Assembly: GCF_003255815.1 (NCBI RefSeq)
Contig: NC_037671.1
Location: 155,240,645-155,304,644 of the forward strand
Direction of reading: 5' to 3'
DNA: 64,000 nt
DNA from: Theropithecus gelada
Taxonomy: Eukaryota > Chordata > Mammalia > Primates > Cercopithecidae
Made by a program: the position numbers and the translations under genes. How positions within the stretch are numbered: the stretch's first letter is position 1; each line of letters starts with the position of its first letter. This document shows, one piece after another, positions 35,440 through 47,582 of the stretch. Below the pieces are notes generated by a model that was not told the DNA's origin, did no database searches, and worked only from the letters and a program-made list of their open reading frames with translations.

Positions 35440-35660
35440 GACCAGTCCCCATGAAGTATTATCTCGGTTCTTTTATCTCAGATGGTTGGGAAGACAGGCT
35501 TGGAAAGACTAAGAAAATAGCGTATGGTCAAACAGCCAATAAGTATAAAAGTCATTTATACTTATTAAAATGTATAATTAAATACATTTTAAATGTATTT
35601 AATTAAAACCTGACTGTCTGATTTTAAAGCCTGGACTATTTCCACCATACCACTTGTCTA
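35440..35660 (-). mobile_element. MIR SINE, reverse (second of a pair), with palindromic insert
   Basis: CCCCATGAAGTATTATCTCG, AAGACTAAGAAAATAGCG, TATGGTCAAACAGCCAATAAG and then AAAACCTGACTGTCTG with TTTCCACCATACCACTTG follow reverse MIR. About 45 extra bases containing a palindrome (35576-35604) interrupt the order. Confidence 0.65.
35576..35604. repeat. Near-perfect 29-bp palindrome
   Basis: Arms AATTAAATACATTT (35576-35589) and AAATGTATTTAATT (35591-35604) are exact inverted repeats with a single T between them. The flanking AAGTATA...TATACTT (35541-35563) is another short inverted pair. Both lie in a MIR and have no place in the MIR sequence. Confidence 0.97.
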
Positions 35661-36094
35661 ATTCTTTCTTGTTGGTTAGAATTAAGCCTTTGTGTTAGTT
35701 CCATTCACTGTTTCTTTTATCTTTTGAGACATTTATTTGTTATCAGATGTTCAGCTTTATGCCAAACAGGATAAGGCTTGCCACAGCTGTCAGGGGAGTT
35801 AAAATCTTCCAACACTTTGGAGTTTGCCTCTGTGCAGTATAATCCCTATATGTTCTCTATTGCTTGAAACACATTGGGAATAAATGAGCACTCAAAAGCC
35901 ATTTTGCAGTTTCACCACAAGTAAGTACAAGCTGAGTTGCAAACAATAAATAGAAATGAGTATTTTCAGAACTTCAGTCAATCCAGAGTTAGGAATTGCC
36001 AGCTTAAAAATGATTTTGAATAATGATTTATGTTTACAGCAGACACTACTGGCTACCTACTATCTATTTTCTTCTTCTTTACAAAAGAACCCCA

Positions 36095-36480
36095 GCTTTG
36101 TTCAGAGTGACAATGTATGCCCAGTTTAAAACAGAGACACTTTTTTCAGCCCGCCTTACAGTTGTAGTGTGGTCTTGTGACCTAGTTCCCGGCCAATGAG
36201 AGGTAGGCAGAACGTGCTGGCTGTGGCTTCACTCAGGAAAATATAAGAGGAGATATTCTTGCTTAGCCTGTATCTTTTGCTCTTTACCCTTCTCCTTCTT
36301 CTTCCTGGAATGCAGTATGATGGTGAAGGTGGAGCAGCCACTTTGCCACCATGAGGCAACGATCGTGAAAATAAAAGTTACATGTAAAGGGGTGGCTGAA
36401 AGCAGAAAGAGCCTGAATCCCTGATGGCATTGTGGAGACAATGAACTGTCTAGTTACACACTTGTTATGTGAAAAGCACT
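36095..36480 (+). mobile_element. LTR-like retroelement fragment (ERVL/MaLR class)
   Basis: GTTGTAGTGTGGTCTTGTGA, CCGGCCAATGAGAGGTAGG, TTCTTCTTCCTGGAATGCAG, GGAGCAGCCACTTTGCCACC and AGAAAGAGCCTGAATCCCTG occur in the order I know from a common mammalian LTR. The subfamily is not certain. No internal region is seen. Confidence 0.6.
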
Positions 36481-36854
36481 AAACCCTAAATTTACACTAA
36501 ATTTGTAAATTTAATTGTCAGTTACAGGCAGCCAAAACTCTTCCTAATCGTTATTACCCTGAACCATACTTTACAAGTACAGGATGTAGCTATTTGTATT
36601 ACTAAAGTGATAAAAACCCATATGAAGAACTTAGCCCTTTTGTGTCTTTCCACGATGTATCTGGCAACTGAGTGAATCCTCAACATCAGGCAGGGTTGCC
36701 GAAAAGATCAATGATTCCATGACCCCACCATAGATTGAAAGTCTATGAAAGTAAAGACAATTTCCACATGGTTCACTGTTGTAAATAAGATTCTGTCGGT
36801 GACATGCATAGAAAGTTAAATACTTGTCCAAGAGATTAATACATGGATGAACGA

Positions 36855-37235
36855 ATGAGCTGACAGTCTAGTAAGGGAGATTATCAAGTAAATAGATTAC
36901 AATAAGGGAATAAAATTTCAGTTAACATAACTGTAGAGCTCCCTGGAGATTAGTTTCAAACTGGAGCATGAAAATTGAAGAGCAACTAGCAAGGTAAAAA
37001 GTACAGGGAGAACTTTCTGAGGTTAGGGAGTCAGTAGCAAATGACTGAGAACTGTGTAGTTTTACAGGCCTTAGTGTAGAATCCAAGGAGACTTGTTAGG
37101 AGCCACACGCTGGGGAAGCAAGCAGGAGTTAGATCATGAAGGGCCTGAGGCATCATCTTCTGGGTTAGTCTGGGCGAGTTGTAGCTGATAAACTGTTTTC
37201 AAAGTGCTCTCAATTTCTCCATTTGCAATCATAAA
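36855..37235 (-). mobile_element. L2 LINE 3' region, reverse
   Basis: GCTGACAGTCTAGTAAGGGA, AAATAGATTACAATAAGGG, GGGGAAGCAAGCAGGAGTTA and GATCATGAAGGGCCTGAGGC resemble the reversed L2 3' third. Confidence 0.7.
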
Positions 37236-39423
37236 TTTTAGCCTTGAAATTTTAACCTCCCTGAGTTAAAAGCTTTAGGGATTGACAGGCAGTCCCATCC
37301 CCTTCATTTAGAAATCCTTTGTGCCACAGCTGTCTTTCCCACAACCTGTGAGGTTTCTTGTTGTGGCTACAGCAGCTGTGGTCGAACATTTCTGTGGCTT
37401 CCTGTCTTAATATGGCTTTGTGGTGTGCTGCATTGACTCTATATACATATGCCTCCGGTTTGCCTGTTGGAGCAGACAAAAAGGAATTGAAAGCAGCAGG
37501 TTAATATTTGCCTGTGAATGGGATGAAGGTCAAATAAGCAAGTCAGAATTTTTCTCCATTTTTTCCTACCTGTTCCCTCACCTCCCAAACTCATCAACCA
37601 TCTTTACAATTGTTCTCTTCTACATTGGCATTCCTCCAAGAGGTTTGGGCCATTTATTGTTGAATCTGATGTACCTTCAACGCCCAGGGAATCTGGGGTG
37701 CAGGGAGCTAGCCTGGTCTTCCTGTGAACCACGTCCCACCACCACAAAGCTTAACTTGGAAAGAAAACAAAAATGCTTTGAACATAAACTCACCCTTTCC
37801 TCATGTCTCTAATGAATGCATGCTCCTTTGCATATTTATAATATGCTGTATTGATCATACACTGTATGAGCAATAAAAGCTGACTCCATTCAGAAAGGCT
37901 CTTGGACTGAATGACGGAAGAAATGTGAGGATTTCGGATTTCAGTTTGCTTTCCCATTGGCTGCCGTAGAACTTTAAGTCAGTTTTGCATTTCTATAAAA
38001 AACAAGTGATCAAAAGCTCAAAAGTGCATAAATTTTTCTGATCTCATTGTAGATTTTCTATTTCTTTTCAGAATTAAATAATGGGGAGGAAATCATTACA
38101 TGTATAAGCGAGAAATTATTTCTGAAGTTAAATTATTTCTAATCTAATTAACAGCTATTATAATGAATAGATTCGTCCAAAAATTTTCATTGTCACATAT
38201 GGGCATACAGATTCCTTTGTTTATGTAATAGTGGGTTTCTTTTTTGTCTCTTAATGACAAATTTGCCTTTTGGCCTTGCCTTGTGGCTGATAGCCCAATT
38301 TATATATCTGATTACATTTACTGATGACAGTTTTCAGTCACATTTCAATAGCTAATATTTTTCTTAATGAAAATTTAAAGGTGTGAAACAAATGTTTCTG
38401 ATGCCCGCTGTCCCTCAACACATTTATAGGTCAGTCTGCTTCTAAAAACAATATATTAGTCTGCTTTTTTCCTACTCCTATGTTTTAAAAAATTCACATG
38501 AAGACATTTTTCTAATTTTTGTTTCCAATAAGTGTAGATCTCTGCAGACTTTGTTTCCTGCTGTTAATATGCATTATTCAAAAGGCAACGATTGGATTGA
38601 TGTGGTTCCATTGTACAGGAAGTGGCATTTATGTATAATCCATGTACTGCTTTTTAAAAATGTAAAATGGTGAAATTCAATACAAATGAAAGTCAAGTCT
38701 AGTCTCGCAATGGAATCTTAAGTTCTTGTCATCAAAAATCATCAAAAATATTAAATGGTTTACTCAACAGCTAAATAACAGTGAAAAAATACTCAATAGC
38801 ACATTTGTACCTTCTTAGGAGAATTCCATTTACATTTTTAAGCCCTCTCTGTCCCTGACCCTCAGGGCTTACTCTCCTGCAGCTAGTCCTGCAGCAAGTC
38901 CAAGGTGAGCTGCACTGACAGTCGTCTGGGCTTGGTCCACAGTTACACCTCCACTGTCTCTTTCTCCCTCTAGTGCAGCCTTCCTCAGTCAGGCCAGCCA
39001 CCAGGGTGGAAGTCATTTCAAGACAGGTTTGAAACTAGTGACTCCCATTACTCAAGCCTTACAGAGACTCCAACTTGGGTTTTATACACATGAGTCATTC
39101 ATTAACTCATTTCCACAACAATAATTATTGAGGATAACTGTTAAATACTTTTTTAACATGAATCTTATCTTTTTTAACATGAATCTTAAGATAAATTCTT
39201 ATCTCTAGCTAAACCACTTCCAAAAACTGATTTTGCTTTACTATTGCTCTCATCTGTTCCCCACTTTTTCCTTCTCTTCATTTAAAAAAAAAAAAAACCA
39301 ACAAAAAAAAAAAACACCTCCTAGCTTCATTTCTCTTCCTCTCTGTAGGGAGGTAAGGAATTTAGTCTCCTCTGAAACAAGCAAATTCTTTACCCTCATG
39401 CTCCACATGTCCCTTTCTGATTA
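37236..39423. other. Unique DNA with a GC-richer pocket
   Basis: Bases 38840-39020 are clearly richer in G and C than the surroundings, with CTGCAG repeated at 38877 and 38888, but show no CpG island, exon or known repeat. Poly(A)-rich DNA lies at 39282-39314. The rest is AT-rich with nothing recognised. Confidence 0.5.
39148..39188. repeat. Short tandem duplication, period 21
   Basis: The 20-base block CTTTTTTAACATGAATCTTA at 39148-39167 is repeated exactly at 39169-39188. Two copies only. Confidence 0.97.
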
Positions 39424-39854
39424 CAGTTGACCCTTGAACATGAGGGTTAGAGGGATGACCTCCTATGCAGTAGAAAATTTATGTATAACTTTTGACTCCC
39501 CCAGAACTTAACTTCTAATACCTTAATGCTGACCACAAGCCTTACCAATAACACAGTTGATTGACGCGTTTTGTATGTTATATGTATTACATACTGTATT
39601 CTTATAATAAAGTAAGCTGAAGAAAATTAAATGTATTAAGAAAATCATAAGGAAGAGGAAATATATTTACTATTCATTAAGTGGAAGTGGATCATTGTAA
39701 AGGTCTTTATCCTTGTTATCTTCATGTTGAGTAGGCTGAGGACAGGGAGAAACAGGAGGGGTTGGTCTTGTCTCAGGAGTGGCAGAAGAGTAAGAAAATC
39801 CTCATACAAGTGGACCCACTCAGTTCAAACGCAGTCTTGTTTGAGGGTCAACTG
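39424..39854. mobile_element. Tigger/pogo-type non-autonomous DNA transposon
   Basis: The ends form terminal inverted repeats (CAGTTGACCCTTGAACA at left; the reverse complement of the right end is CAGTTGACCCTCAAACA). TA dinucleotides flank it (39422-39423 and 39855-39856), as expected for a Tc1/mariner-superfamily insertion. The inner sequence (GACTCCCCCAGAACTTAAC, GAGGGGTTGGTCTTGTCTCA) is typical of a short Tigger-derived MER element. At 431 bases it carries no transposase. Confidence 0.92.
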
Positions 39855-40619
39855 TATATTGATGTTTATATTTAGGATTCCTTATGTGTTAAGTGTTTTG
39901 AAGTTAAAGAGACCACTATGTCCAAAAAGAGTGCCCTATACAGAGTAATCAACTAGTGTTATTGATACTCTAAAGGGAAGAATGGATCTGTTATCATTAA
40001 GTTGCCACTGAAATATAAAGCAAAGTTTTATAGTTCGGGTAATCAATATTTTTGTAAAACACAATTATTTCAAAGTAAAACCTTATAGGCAGCATTAGTT
40101 GAATTTTCAATTTGACTATGTGTGCTCTGTTGAAATTTTTTATTTGTATACTCTCCCAGTAAAAACTAGCAAAATAACCTCTGTGACATGCTTGTGAAAT
40201 AGTTATTGGCTTTAGAACTCATCAGTGAAAATGGATTGGATTGTCTAGTTCAATTCCAGGGACAAAATACCTACCAATGCCACTGTGACTAAAATAAGTG
40301 ATTATCCTCTAGTGTAGGCTAGTGACAGTGAGGAAGAATTAGATTCATGTTTGGCTACTACATTTATGTAAGTTTGGAGGAGAATATTGATTGAATAGAG
40401 AAAGGATTGAATACATTAGCATAATTTTCTTTGGGCAATTTTTGTGTGTATAAACAATTTCATTGCATTAAGGTAGCACAATTACACAACAAATATTTCA
40501 AATAGTATATAAAAGTATATTACAGATAAAAAGTATTCCTTCCCTCTCTTCCAGTCTTCACATACTCTTCTCAAAAACATCGTTGCCACCAGCTTTTTGC
40601 TGTATCATAGTTTTTGCTT

Positions 40620-40905
40620 CTTTCAATAAGACTTACCTTGACCACTCTATTTAAAATGTTAACCCATTTAGGCTTTCAAATTCCATGTCATATATCATGC
40701 TTTGTTTTTTCTGTTATAAATTTTTGTCCCCTTCTAACATACATATTATTGACTTACTATGATTTGTCTATCATCTCTCTTTCACACTAGAAACCAAGTT
40801 GCGTGAGTCCTGGGAGATTGTATATTTTATTCATATGCTTAAAGCAGGTATTCATACTCAATAAATATTTGTCAAATTGAGTGGATAAATGGCTGAATAT
40901 ATCCT
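40620..40905 (+). mobile_element. L2 LINE 3' end
   Basis: AATAAGACTTACCTTGACCA, CTCTATTTAAAATGTTAACC, TCACACTAGAAACCAAGTTG and ACTCAATAAATATTTGTC follow the L2 tail and end in AAATTGAGTGGATAAATGG. Confidence 0.85.
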
Positions 40906-41059
40906 GGAAATTTTATGCCTAATAAAGTAAATGTATGTGTATCTTCCTTAATTCCTAACCATTTACCCCACAACTTAATATAGTTATAGAATATTATGAA
41001 CTTTGCTTCCTTTCTCAAATAAAATTTCCCAAGATTTTTTCAATTTAGTACATTTACAC

Positions 41060-41650
41060 CTGCATCATCCTTTTTTAACAGCTACATGGGAATTGATTGC
41101 CTCCGACTAAATTCATTTTACCACTCCACTCTCGAAGGACAAGTTGTTTAAAGTGATTTGCTACTTGCAAACGATGTCATAATAAATATCCTTATATAAA
41201 TCTTTATGAATATATAACATTTTATCTGTAGAGTGTATTTTCTTCACAAAATGTGTATATTTTAAATTGTGATGAATATCATCAATATCTTCACAAAGAG
41301 ATTCTCCAGTTTACTAAGGATTATCAATATGCCTATTCTTCAATCATTAACTTGCTATGTTACGAAAAATTGGATGGGTGAAGGTGATATATAAGTGCAC
41401 TTTAATTTGCATTTCTCACATTATCAATAATGCTCATCATCTTTTCCTAAGATCTGTTGAGTATTGCTCATCCTTTTCTTATTGATATTAAGAATGCTTT
41501 ATTAAGAAAATTAGTTCTTGGTTGGTCTTCTTTTGGTTTATCTTTCATACTTTTTTTGTGTTTCATGCCTTAAAGAGGTCTTTATTTTTTTAAATAAAAA
41601 ATATCATGTATTTTTAAATAGATTCTGAGTCTTAGTCAAGATTTGCATAT
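41060..41650 (-). mobile_element. Possible old L1M fragment, reverse
   Basis: GTCATAATAAATATCCTTAT, ATCTGTAGAGTGTATTTTC, TTTTAAATTGTGATGAATAT and CACTTTAATTTGCATTTCTC resemble an antisense L1M 3' region. Highly diverged; another L1 is inserted at its right edge. Confidence 0.5.
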
Positions 41651-41659
41651 GGCCTCACA

Positions 41660-42235
41660 AAATAATTTTTCAACTTTTATTTTAGAATCAAGGGGTACTT
41701 GCACAGTTTGTTACAAAAGTACATTGTGTGATGCTGAAGTCTGGGGTGTGACTGAACCCATTATCCAGGTAGTGAGCCTAATGCCCAACAGTTAGTTTCT
41801 CAGCCCTTCTGCACCCCTCCCTCCCTCTCCAGTAGTCCCCAGCCAGTGTCATACTGAAGGCATAAAAGCTGGAAGTATTCCTCTTGAGAACTGGAAGACA
41901 GGGATGCCCACTCTCACCACTTCTATTCAACAGAGTACTGGAAGTCCTAGCCAGAGCAATCAGGCAAGAGAAAGAAACAAAAGACATCCAAATAGGAAAA
42001 GAAGTCGAACTATCTTTCTTCACATACTATATAATTTTATACCTAGAAAACCCTAAAGACTCCATCAAAAGCCTCCTAAAACTGATAAAGAACCTCAGTA
42101 AAGTTTCAGAATATACAAATCAATGGATAAAAATCAGTGATTTTTCTATACACCAATAATGTTCAAGCTGAGCACCAAATCAAGAATGCGATCCCCTTTA
42201 AAGTAGCACACACACAAAATAAAATACCTAAGGAT
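41660..42235 (-). mobile_element. Twin-primed (5'-inverted) L1 insertion
   Basis: Bases 41660-41846 are the reverse complement of a primate L1 3' UTR (CAACTTTTATTTTAGAATC, TTGCACAGTTTGTTACAAAA, CCATTATCCAGGTAGTGAGC). At about 41848 the sequence switches to sense L1 ORF2 RT (GGAAGTATTCCTCTTGAG, GGGATGCCCACTCTCACCAC) up to about 42235. The two parts point in opposite directions and the ORF2 segment between them is missing. This is the hallmark of twin priming during reverse transcription. Read on the minus strand, the insertion is inverted ORF2, then 3' UTR, then a short A-rich tail. The RT catalytic motif is altered (sequence TTCTTCACATACTATATAAT). Confidence 0.87.
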
Positions 42236-42304
42236 GCATCTAAATGTTTCATAATCCCCATGCTAATTCTAGGACACCCATAATTTTTGTGATTGTCTTT
42301 ATTT

Positions 42305-42585
42305 TCCCCCCAGCTTGAGGTATAATTGGCAAATAAAAATTGTATATATTTACAGTATACGACATGATGTTTTGATATATATGTACATTGTGAAATGATT
42401 ATACAATCAAGCTAATTAACACATTCACTTTACATAGTTAACATTTTTGTGGTGAGAATATTTAAAATCTACCTCTAGCAAGTTTCAAGTGTACATTATT
42501 ATTTACTTTAGTCATCATGATGTAAAATAAATCTCCAAGACTTATTCATCTTGTCTATTTTGAGCGATTTTTAAGCCCTATATCA
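42305..42585 (-). mobile_element. L1M-type 3' UTR, reverse
   Basis: CTTGAGGTATAATTGGCAAA, GACATGATGTTTTGATATAT, CATTGTGAAATGATTATACA, ATCAAGCTAATTAACACATT and TCTCCAAGACTTATTCATCT are an antisense L1M 3' end. Confidence 0.88.
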
Positions 42586-44144
42586 AACTACTTTTGGTAA
42601 GAATTCTTAACTAGTAAGTATATTTCTTTTCATAATTTACAAAAGTTTAGCAGTTTTCAGGATACACTTATGTAACTAAAGATGCATTTTAAAACCAGAA
42701 TGGAGATTTTATCATCAAAGAAAGTAGTTATGAATTAAAGTACTAAAAACAGAAGTCTTTTAAAAATATGTATATTGTTCAAAATAGTTCTATGTCTGAA
42801 AATATAAACCACCCTACTTCAAAAGAAGCTACTCTATAGTGTTTCAGTGGAATGAAATATGAATAAATGCTTCAAAACTCTACAACTTAAGAAAGAGTAG
42901 GTGATAAAAGGTATAAAGCTTTATTTTGAATACATAGTTTGTCTTATAGTAGATTAATCACGCATCTTGCAATGAAACTGAAAAGGTATTTTAAAAAGAA
43001 ACCAAGCCAGGAAAAACCCCAACAATTCCCAAAGTTCACCTTAACGCATTTCAGGCTTCATTTTATGTCATTAAAGCAAAAATATTGCAAGACACCAATA
43101 AATAAAAGTACAGACTTCTGTGCTCTTGAATTAACACGTTATATAATTTACAGTCGTATTGTGGTTTAGTTCTTTTAGCTTCAAAAGGAAATTGAGATGT
43201 TTTCTTCCGAATCTTACAGGATTACAGGAAGTAAAAATTGAAAAAAACACTGAAAAAGTAATTTAAATAAGATAAATATATTTAAGTGTTTAGGGTTTTT
43301 GCACCCTTAATTACCGTGACAGGCTAATGTCTCTTCTCCATCCCAATGGAAGCCTAAAGATTTCTCTTCCAGAGAGGATAAAAAAGGATTTCTGGACTGG
43401 GAAACACCAGGCTCAGTTGAGGAGGCACTGCCATAGGGAAACAGGAGGATTAAATAAGAGTTATGTAAGGAACAGAGTCGACACATTTAGCAGACTAGAA
43501 ACGATGTCTCTGGGTAATTTAATTACCTGTAGGGAAAACATTTAAGGATACAGACATCCAAGTTCTCAAAAGAATGTTCCCAGCCAGCTGCTTCTCCACT
43601 GAAGACTATAGTTGACAAGCCTAATACCCCTCCTCCAGCATTCTAATGGGTTTGGAGGAGGGCATCAAATGTGAAACACTGTGGCCAAAATGGGGAAAAA
43701 GCAGTTTGAAGAAAACAAAGTCTAAAGAAGGTAAAAAATAACAAACAAAACCCCTCACACAATTATACAGGGAAAACAAAGTGTCTTCAAGAAAGGAATG
43801 GTAAGCCTAGTATACTGCATAGCTCAGCTATCAACATCATCTACACATTTAAACACCAAATATTAATATAAATAAATTCTTTATGTCTATACCAGCAGGT
43901 GGGGAGGTATATGTGGTAGGAGCAAGAGAAAATCATCTTCCACATAGTTAGTATGTGATCCCTAACTTTTTAAAATCATAATTTTTAATGTAGCAGCTGG
44001 GAGGTAGATGCCTCATTAATCAGTTAAAGATGTGAAAGAGTCTGTCTCTGAGGAGAAGGAGGAAGCTAGGATTGAGGGGCTGCAAGGTTTAGTCAATATG
44101 ACTTATTGGACTATTTGATTCCTTAAGTTCTATAGCACTTAACT
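42586..44144. other. Unique DNA
   Basis: No repeat or gene recognised; short frames at 42939-43169 and 43327-43545 match nothing I know. Confidence 0.5.
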
Positions 44145-44590
44145 TATAATACATTATATATAATACATTATATATAATACATTATATATAATACATTATA
44201 TATAATACATTATATATAATACATTATATATACACGATATATATACATTATATATGATAGGTATATAATACTGATATATAAATACATATAATACATGATA
44301 TTTAATCATATATACATGATATATATCATATATACATGATATACATGACACATATATCATACAAGATATATATGTATCATATATCATATATGTGATATAT
44401 CATATATACATGATATGTATAATACATACATGATATATAATATATATGCATGATACATATATACATATTTATATGTGATATATATCATGCATATACATAT
44501 TATATATACATATTTATATATGATATATATCATGCATATGATACACATCTATCATGCATATATATGGTATCATATATATACACACACACA
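44145..44590. repeat. AT-rich tandem and palindromic array
   Basis: From 44145 to about 44232 the 14-base unit TAATACATTATATA repeats about six times almost without change. From there to 44590 the array decays into mixed units built from ATACATGATATATATCAT and similar, many of which are self-complementary. It ends in a CA run next to an AluY. Composition is almost pure A and T. Short frames across it are composition artefacts. Confidence 0.95.
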
Positions 44591-44884
44591 CTTTTTCTTT
44601 TTTGAGATGAAGTCTCGCTCTGTTGCCCAGGCTGGAGTGCGGTGGCGCAATCTCGGCTCACTGCAAGCTCCGCCTCCTGGGTTCACGCCATTCTCCTGCC
44701 TCAGCTTCCCAGGTAGCTGGGACTACAGGCACCCGCCACCACGCCTGCCTAATTTTCTGTATTTTTAATAGAGATGGGGTTTCACTGTGTTAGCCAGGAT
44801 GGTCTCGATCTCCTGACCTCGTGATCCGCCCGCCTTGGCCTCCCAAAGTGCTGGGATTACAGGCGTGAGCCACCGTGCCTGGCC
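44591..44884 (-). mobile_element. AluY, reverse, at the edge of the AT array
   Basis: TTTTTTGAGATGAAGTCTCGC starts the body and CCACCGTGCCTGGCC ends it. The middle A-rich linker (CTAATTTTCTGTATTTTTAAT on the plus strand) is the general primate form. No target duplication can be recognised because the left flank is simple sequence. Confidence 0.96.
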
Positions 44885-45285
44885 AATACATGATATTTTT
44901 AAAAGTAAATTTTAAAAATAAACAAAATGAAAACTTTTTGCAGCCAGAAAAGGGGTGAGAAGAACCAAGCTTCTTCTTAAAAATATATCGTGTCTATTCC
45001 TTTGCACAGGTTGGGATGTCTCTTTTGGATTACAGTATGACAGGGATGTGACTGGTGCTTGGTTTTAAACATCATATCTTTTAACACAGTCATATAAGTA
45101 TCCACAGAAACTTTATGTTAGCTTGGGGAGCAACACAAATGTCTTTGCAGTTTCTTTGTCTCAATTAGGTTAGAGATCCTTGAAATATTACCAATCAGCA
45201 TCACAAACCACAGTGGGGTGCCTTCTGTTTGAAGGGGTGGGGTCTGTAATCCTTATAAATCAGTTACTGTTGACATTGCCTAAGT

Positions 45286-45621
45286 CAGTGGTCCCCAACC
45301 TTTTTAGCACTAGGGACCAGTTTCGTGGAAGACAATTTTTCCACCGGATGGGACAGGGATGGTTTCAGGGTGAAATTGTTCCACCTCAGATCACCAGACA
45401 TTAGATTCTCATAAGGAGTACGCAAACCTTACATCCCTCACATGAGCAGTTTACAATAGGATTTGCGCTCCTATGAGAATCTAACACCGCCGGTGATTTG
45501 GCAGGAGGCCGAGTTCAGGTGGTAATGCTCTCTTGCCAGCCCATCACCTCCTACTGTGCAGCCCAGTTCCTAACAGGCCACGGACTGGTAGCAGTTAAAA
45601 TCTCAAGGTTGGGGATCCCTG
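45286..45621. mobile_element. hAT-type non-autonomous DNA transposon
   Basis: Ends are CAGTGGTCCCCAACCTTTT and (reverse complement of right end) CAGGGATCCCCAACCTT. The flanks GCCTAAGT (45278-45285) and GCGTAAGT (45622-45629) form an 8-base target duplication with one mismatch, diagnostic of the hAT superfamily. The inner sequence (GTTCCACCTCAGATCACCAG, GCGCTCCTATGAGAATCTAA, TTCCTAACAGGCCACGGACT) is a common primate MER-type element. It carries no transposase. Confidence 0.92.
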
Positions 45622-45754
45622 GCGTAAGTCATCTGAAAATTATGTCTATACGATTTCTACAGTCTTTTTTTTATCTGAAATAATGACCAAGCATGAAGCT
45701 GACCCCATTCAATAAAGTAGGGACAAGGGAAAGAAGATAATATTTCTCAAATAC

Positions 45755-45945
45755 CAGACCTCATGCTAAGGGCTTTACATATTTTACCTCATTTAATCCT
45801 CACAGCAGCAACACTACTAGGTAGATGTTATTATCTTTGTGTTTAAGATGAGAAAGCTGAGAAGTTAATTAAAAAGTCATACAGTAAGAAAAAAGGTAGG
45901 CTGAGATCAGAGCTCCAACATACCTGATTCATTGTATAATGTTTT
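45755..45945 (-). mobile_element. MIR SINE, reverse
   Basis: GACCTCATGCTAAGGGCTTT, TTTTACCTCATTTAATCCTC, CACTACTAGGTAGATGTTAT and GTCATACAGTAAGAAAAAAG follow reverse MIR. Confidence 0.87.
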
Positions 45946-47582
45946 GTTTATTTCATTTATTACCTATAAGGTCAGGCTCTGTGAAGAACTAAATGTAATG
46001 AACAATGATAAGGAGAGAGTGCTTCTAAAGGTGATGCTTAGAGTCATAAAAGTAAATTTCATTGCACATTGAATCCTTTCATTTCTTGTGGAGAAACACT
46101 TCTATAAAAGTAAGTGGGAAAATACTAGGTACTTACAGATAATTGCTTTACACGTTGGTCATCAGAAACACATCTAATTGTATGTAGAGATCCACCTCTA
46201 CCAGAAAACATACCAACAAATTTCAAAATAAATTATCAAACTCCACACAGAACAGGGATTTGTGTGACAAGAAAGAAGGCTTTGCTAACAGTAATTCCCT
46301 GCTGACATGTTAATCTACTTTGACAGAGTCAGCACCTTGCAGATTGAGAGGAAACAATAAAGGATATTTCCTGAGGTTGGCAACGGCTCTTCAATTCAGT
46401 ATACACACTTGTAGGAAAGCAAACTTTTGAAGTTATGTTGGTGAATAAAAGCAAAATAACAATCTATTATGCCATTTGAAGTGCAGGTTTGCTTCTGAGA
46501 TGGATAAATGGGGGGAATTGTGGCCTTAGGCAGTTGGTGATGAGAGAGATGGGGGTGGTATCAGAGTTGGTGCCAGAGCCATAGAAAACTAGGAATTGTA
46601 GGATGGTAGGTCCTTAAAGTTGCAAGGTTCATTGGAGGTCAGAAGGATAGACAGATCAGTTCTGCCTCTGCCTTTAGGGAGAGAGAACTCAGCAAAAAAC
46701 CGAGGGTGTCTCGGGATCTGTAAAGCATCATTCCAAAAGGTGTTTAAGTACAGCAGCCACATATCTCGCCCCCTCTCTCTCTTCTGACCCACAGCCCACA
46801 CACCTACTGACACCATATTGAAGACCAAATATTGCCATACTCCCTCCTCTCACACATCCCTGCAAGTCTCCACGCAGTCTCTGCTCCGATGCCTTCAGTG
46901 TTAAGCAACTAAAAGCTTTGGGTGCCAGCTCGTTCTATGCTTGGACAGCTCCAACTGCTAGTTATATTGAGTTACAAATCTTTCTGTAACATCCATTTAT
47001 TTATCCCACTTTTGCAGTCTCAGTGGTGTTCTCTGTATAATCCATATGCACGTATTTCAAGATATCAGATAATTATCTAGCTGCTTTGTATTATATTCAC
47101 ATATAGATGAGATCTAGTAAGAAGTGTCTATGTAGATGGATTCTGGGATTAGTTGCAACTTGACCTAAAATGCAGGCAGCTGTTTCTGCCTAAAATTCAA
47201 AATCAATATCTGACACTAAAAGTTGGAATGTTTACCTCAAACATTAACCCTTGAAAGCATACCACTTTAAAGATTGTAACTCATCTGACATTGATGTTTC
47301 GTTGACAATTAATGTGTTCACACATCTAGAAAACCTTTGAATTCCTCCCACCTAATGCATGCAGTCTGATTTTTGTGACAAGAACAACTATTTATCATTC
47401 CATCCTTTTCATCTCATACTACACCTTTTCACCTATTTCTGTCTTTCTTTTCAGACACTTTACTATACTATGATTGGTCACCTGAAAGTATTATTTTTAG
47501 TTCACTTGGGGCAAACTTTAATGCAGAGTGCTTAAAAAGTCAGAGAGGAAATAGATTAAACAGGGCTTAAATTCTCCTATAC
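45946..47582. other. Unique DNA
   Basis: Nothing recognised. The minus-strand frame 46589-46828 is short and unlike known proteins. Confidence 0.5.

Noticed and set aside
38840..39020. GC-richer pocket considered as a CpG island or promoter
   Set aside because: It contains very few CpG dinucleotides and no other promoter evidence.
44145..44232. Regular 14-base repeats considered as a CRISPR-like array
   Set aside because: Repeats are contiguous with no unique spacers, and the window is primate DNA; it is a tandem AT repeat.
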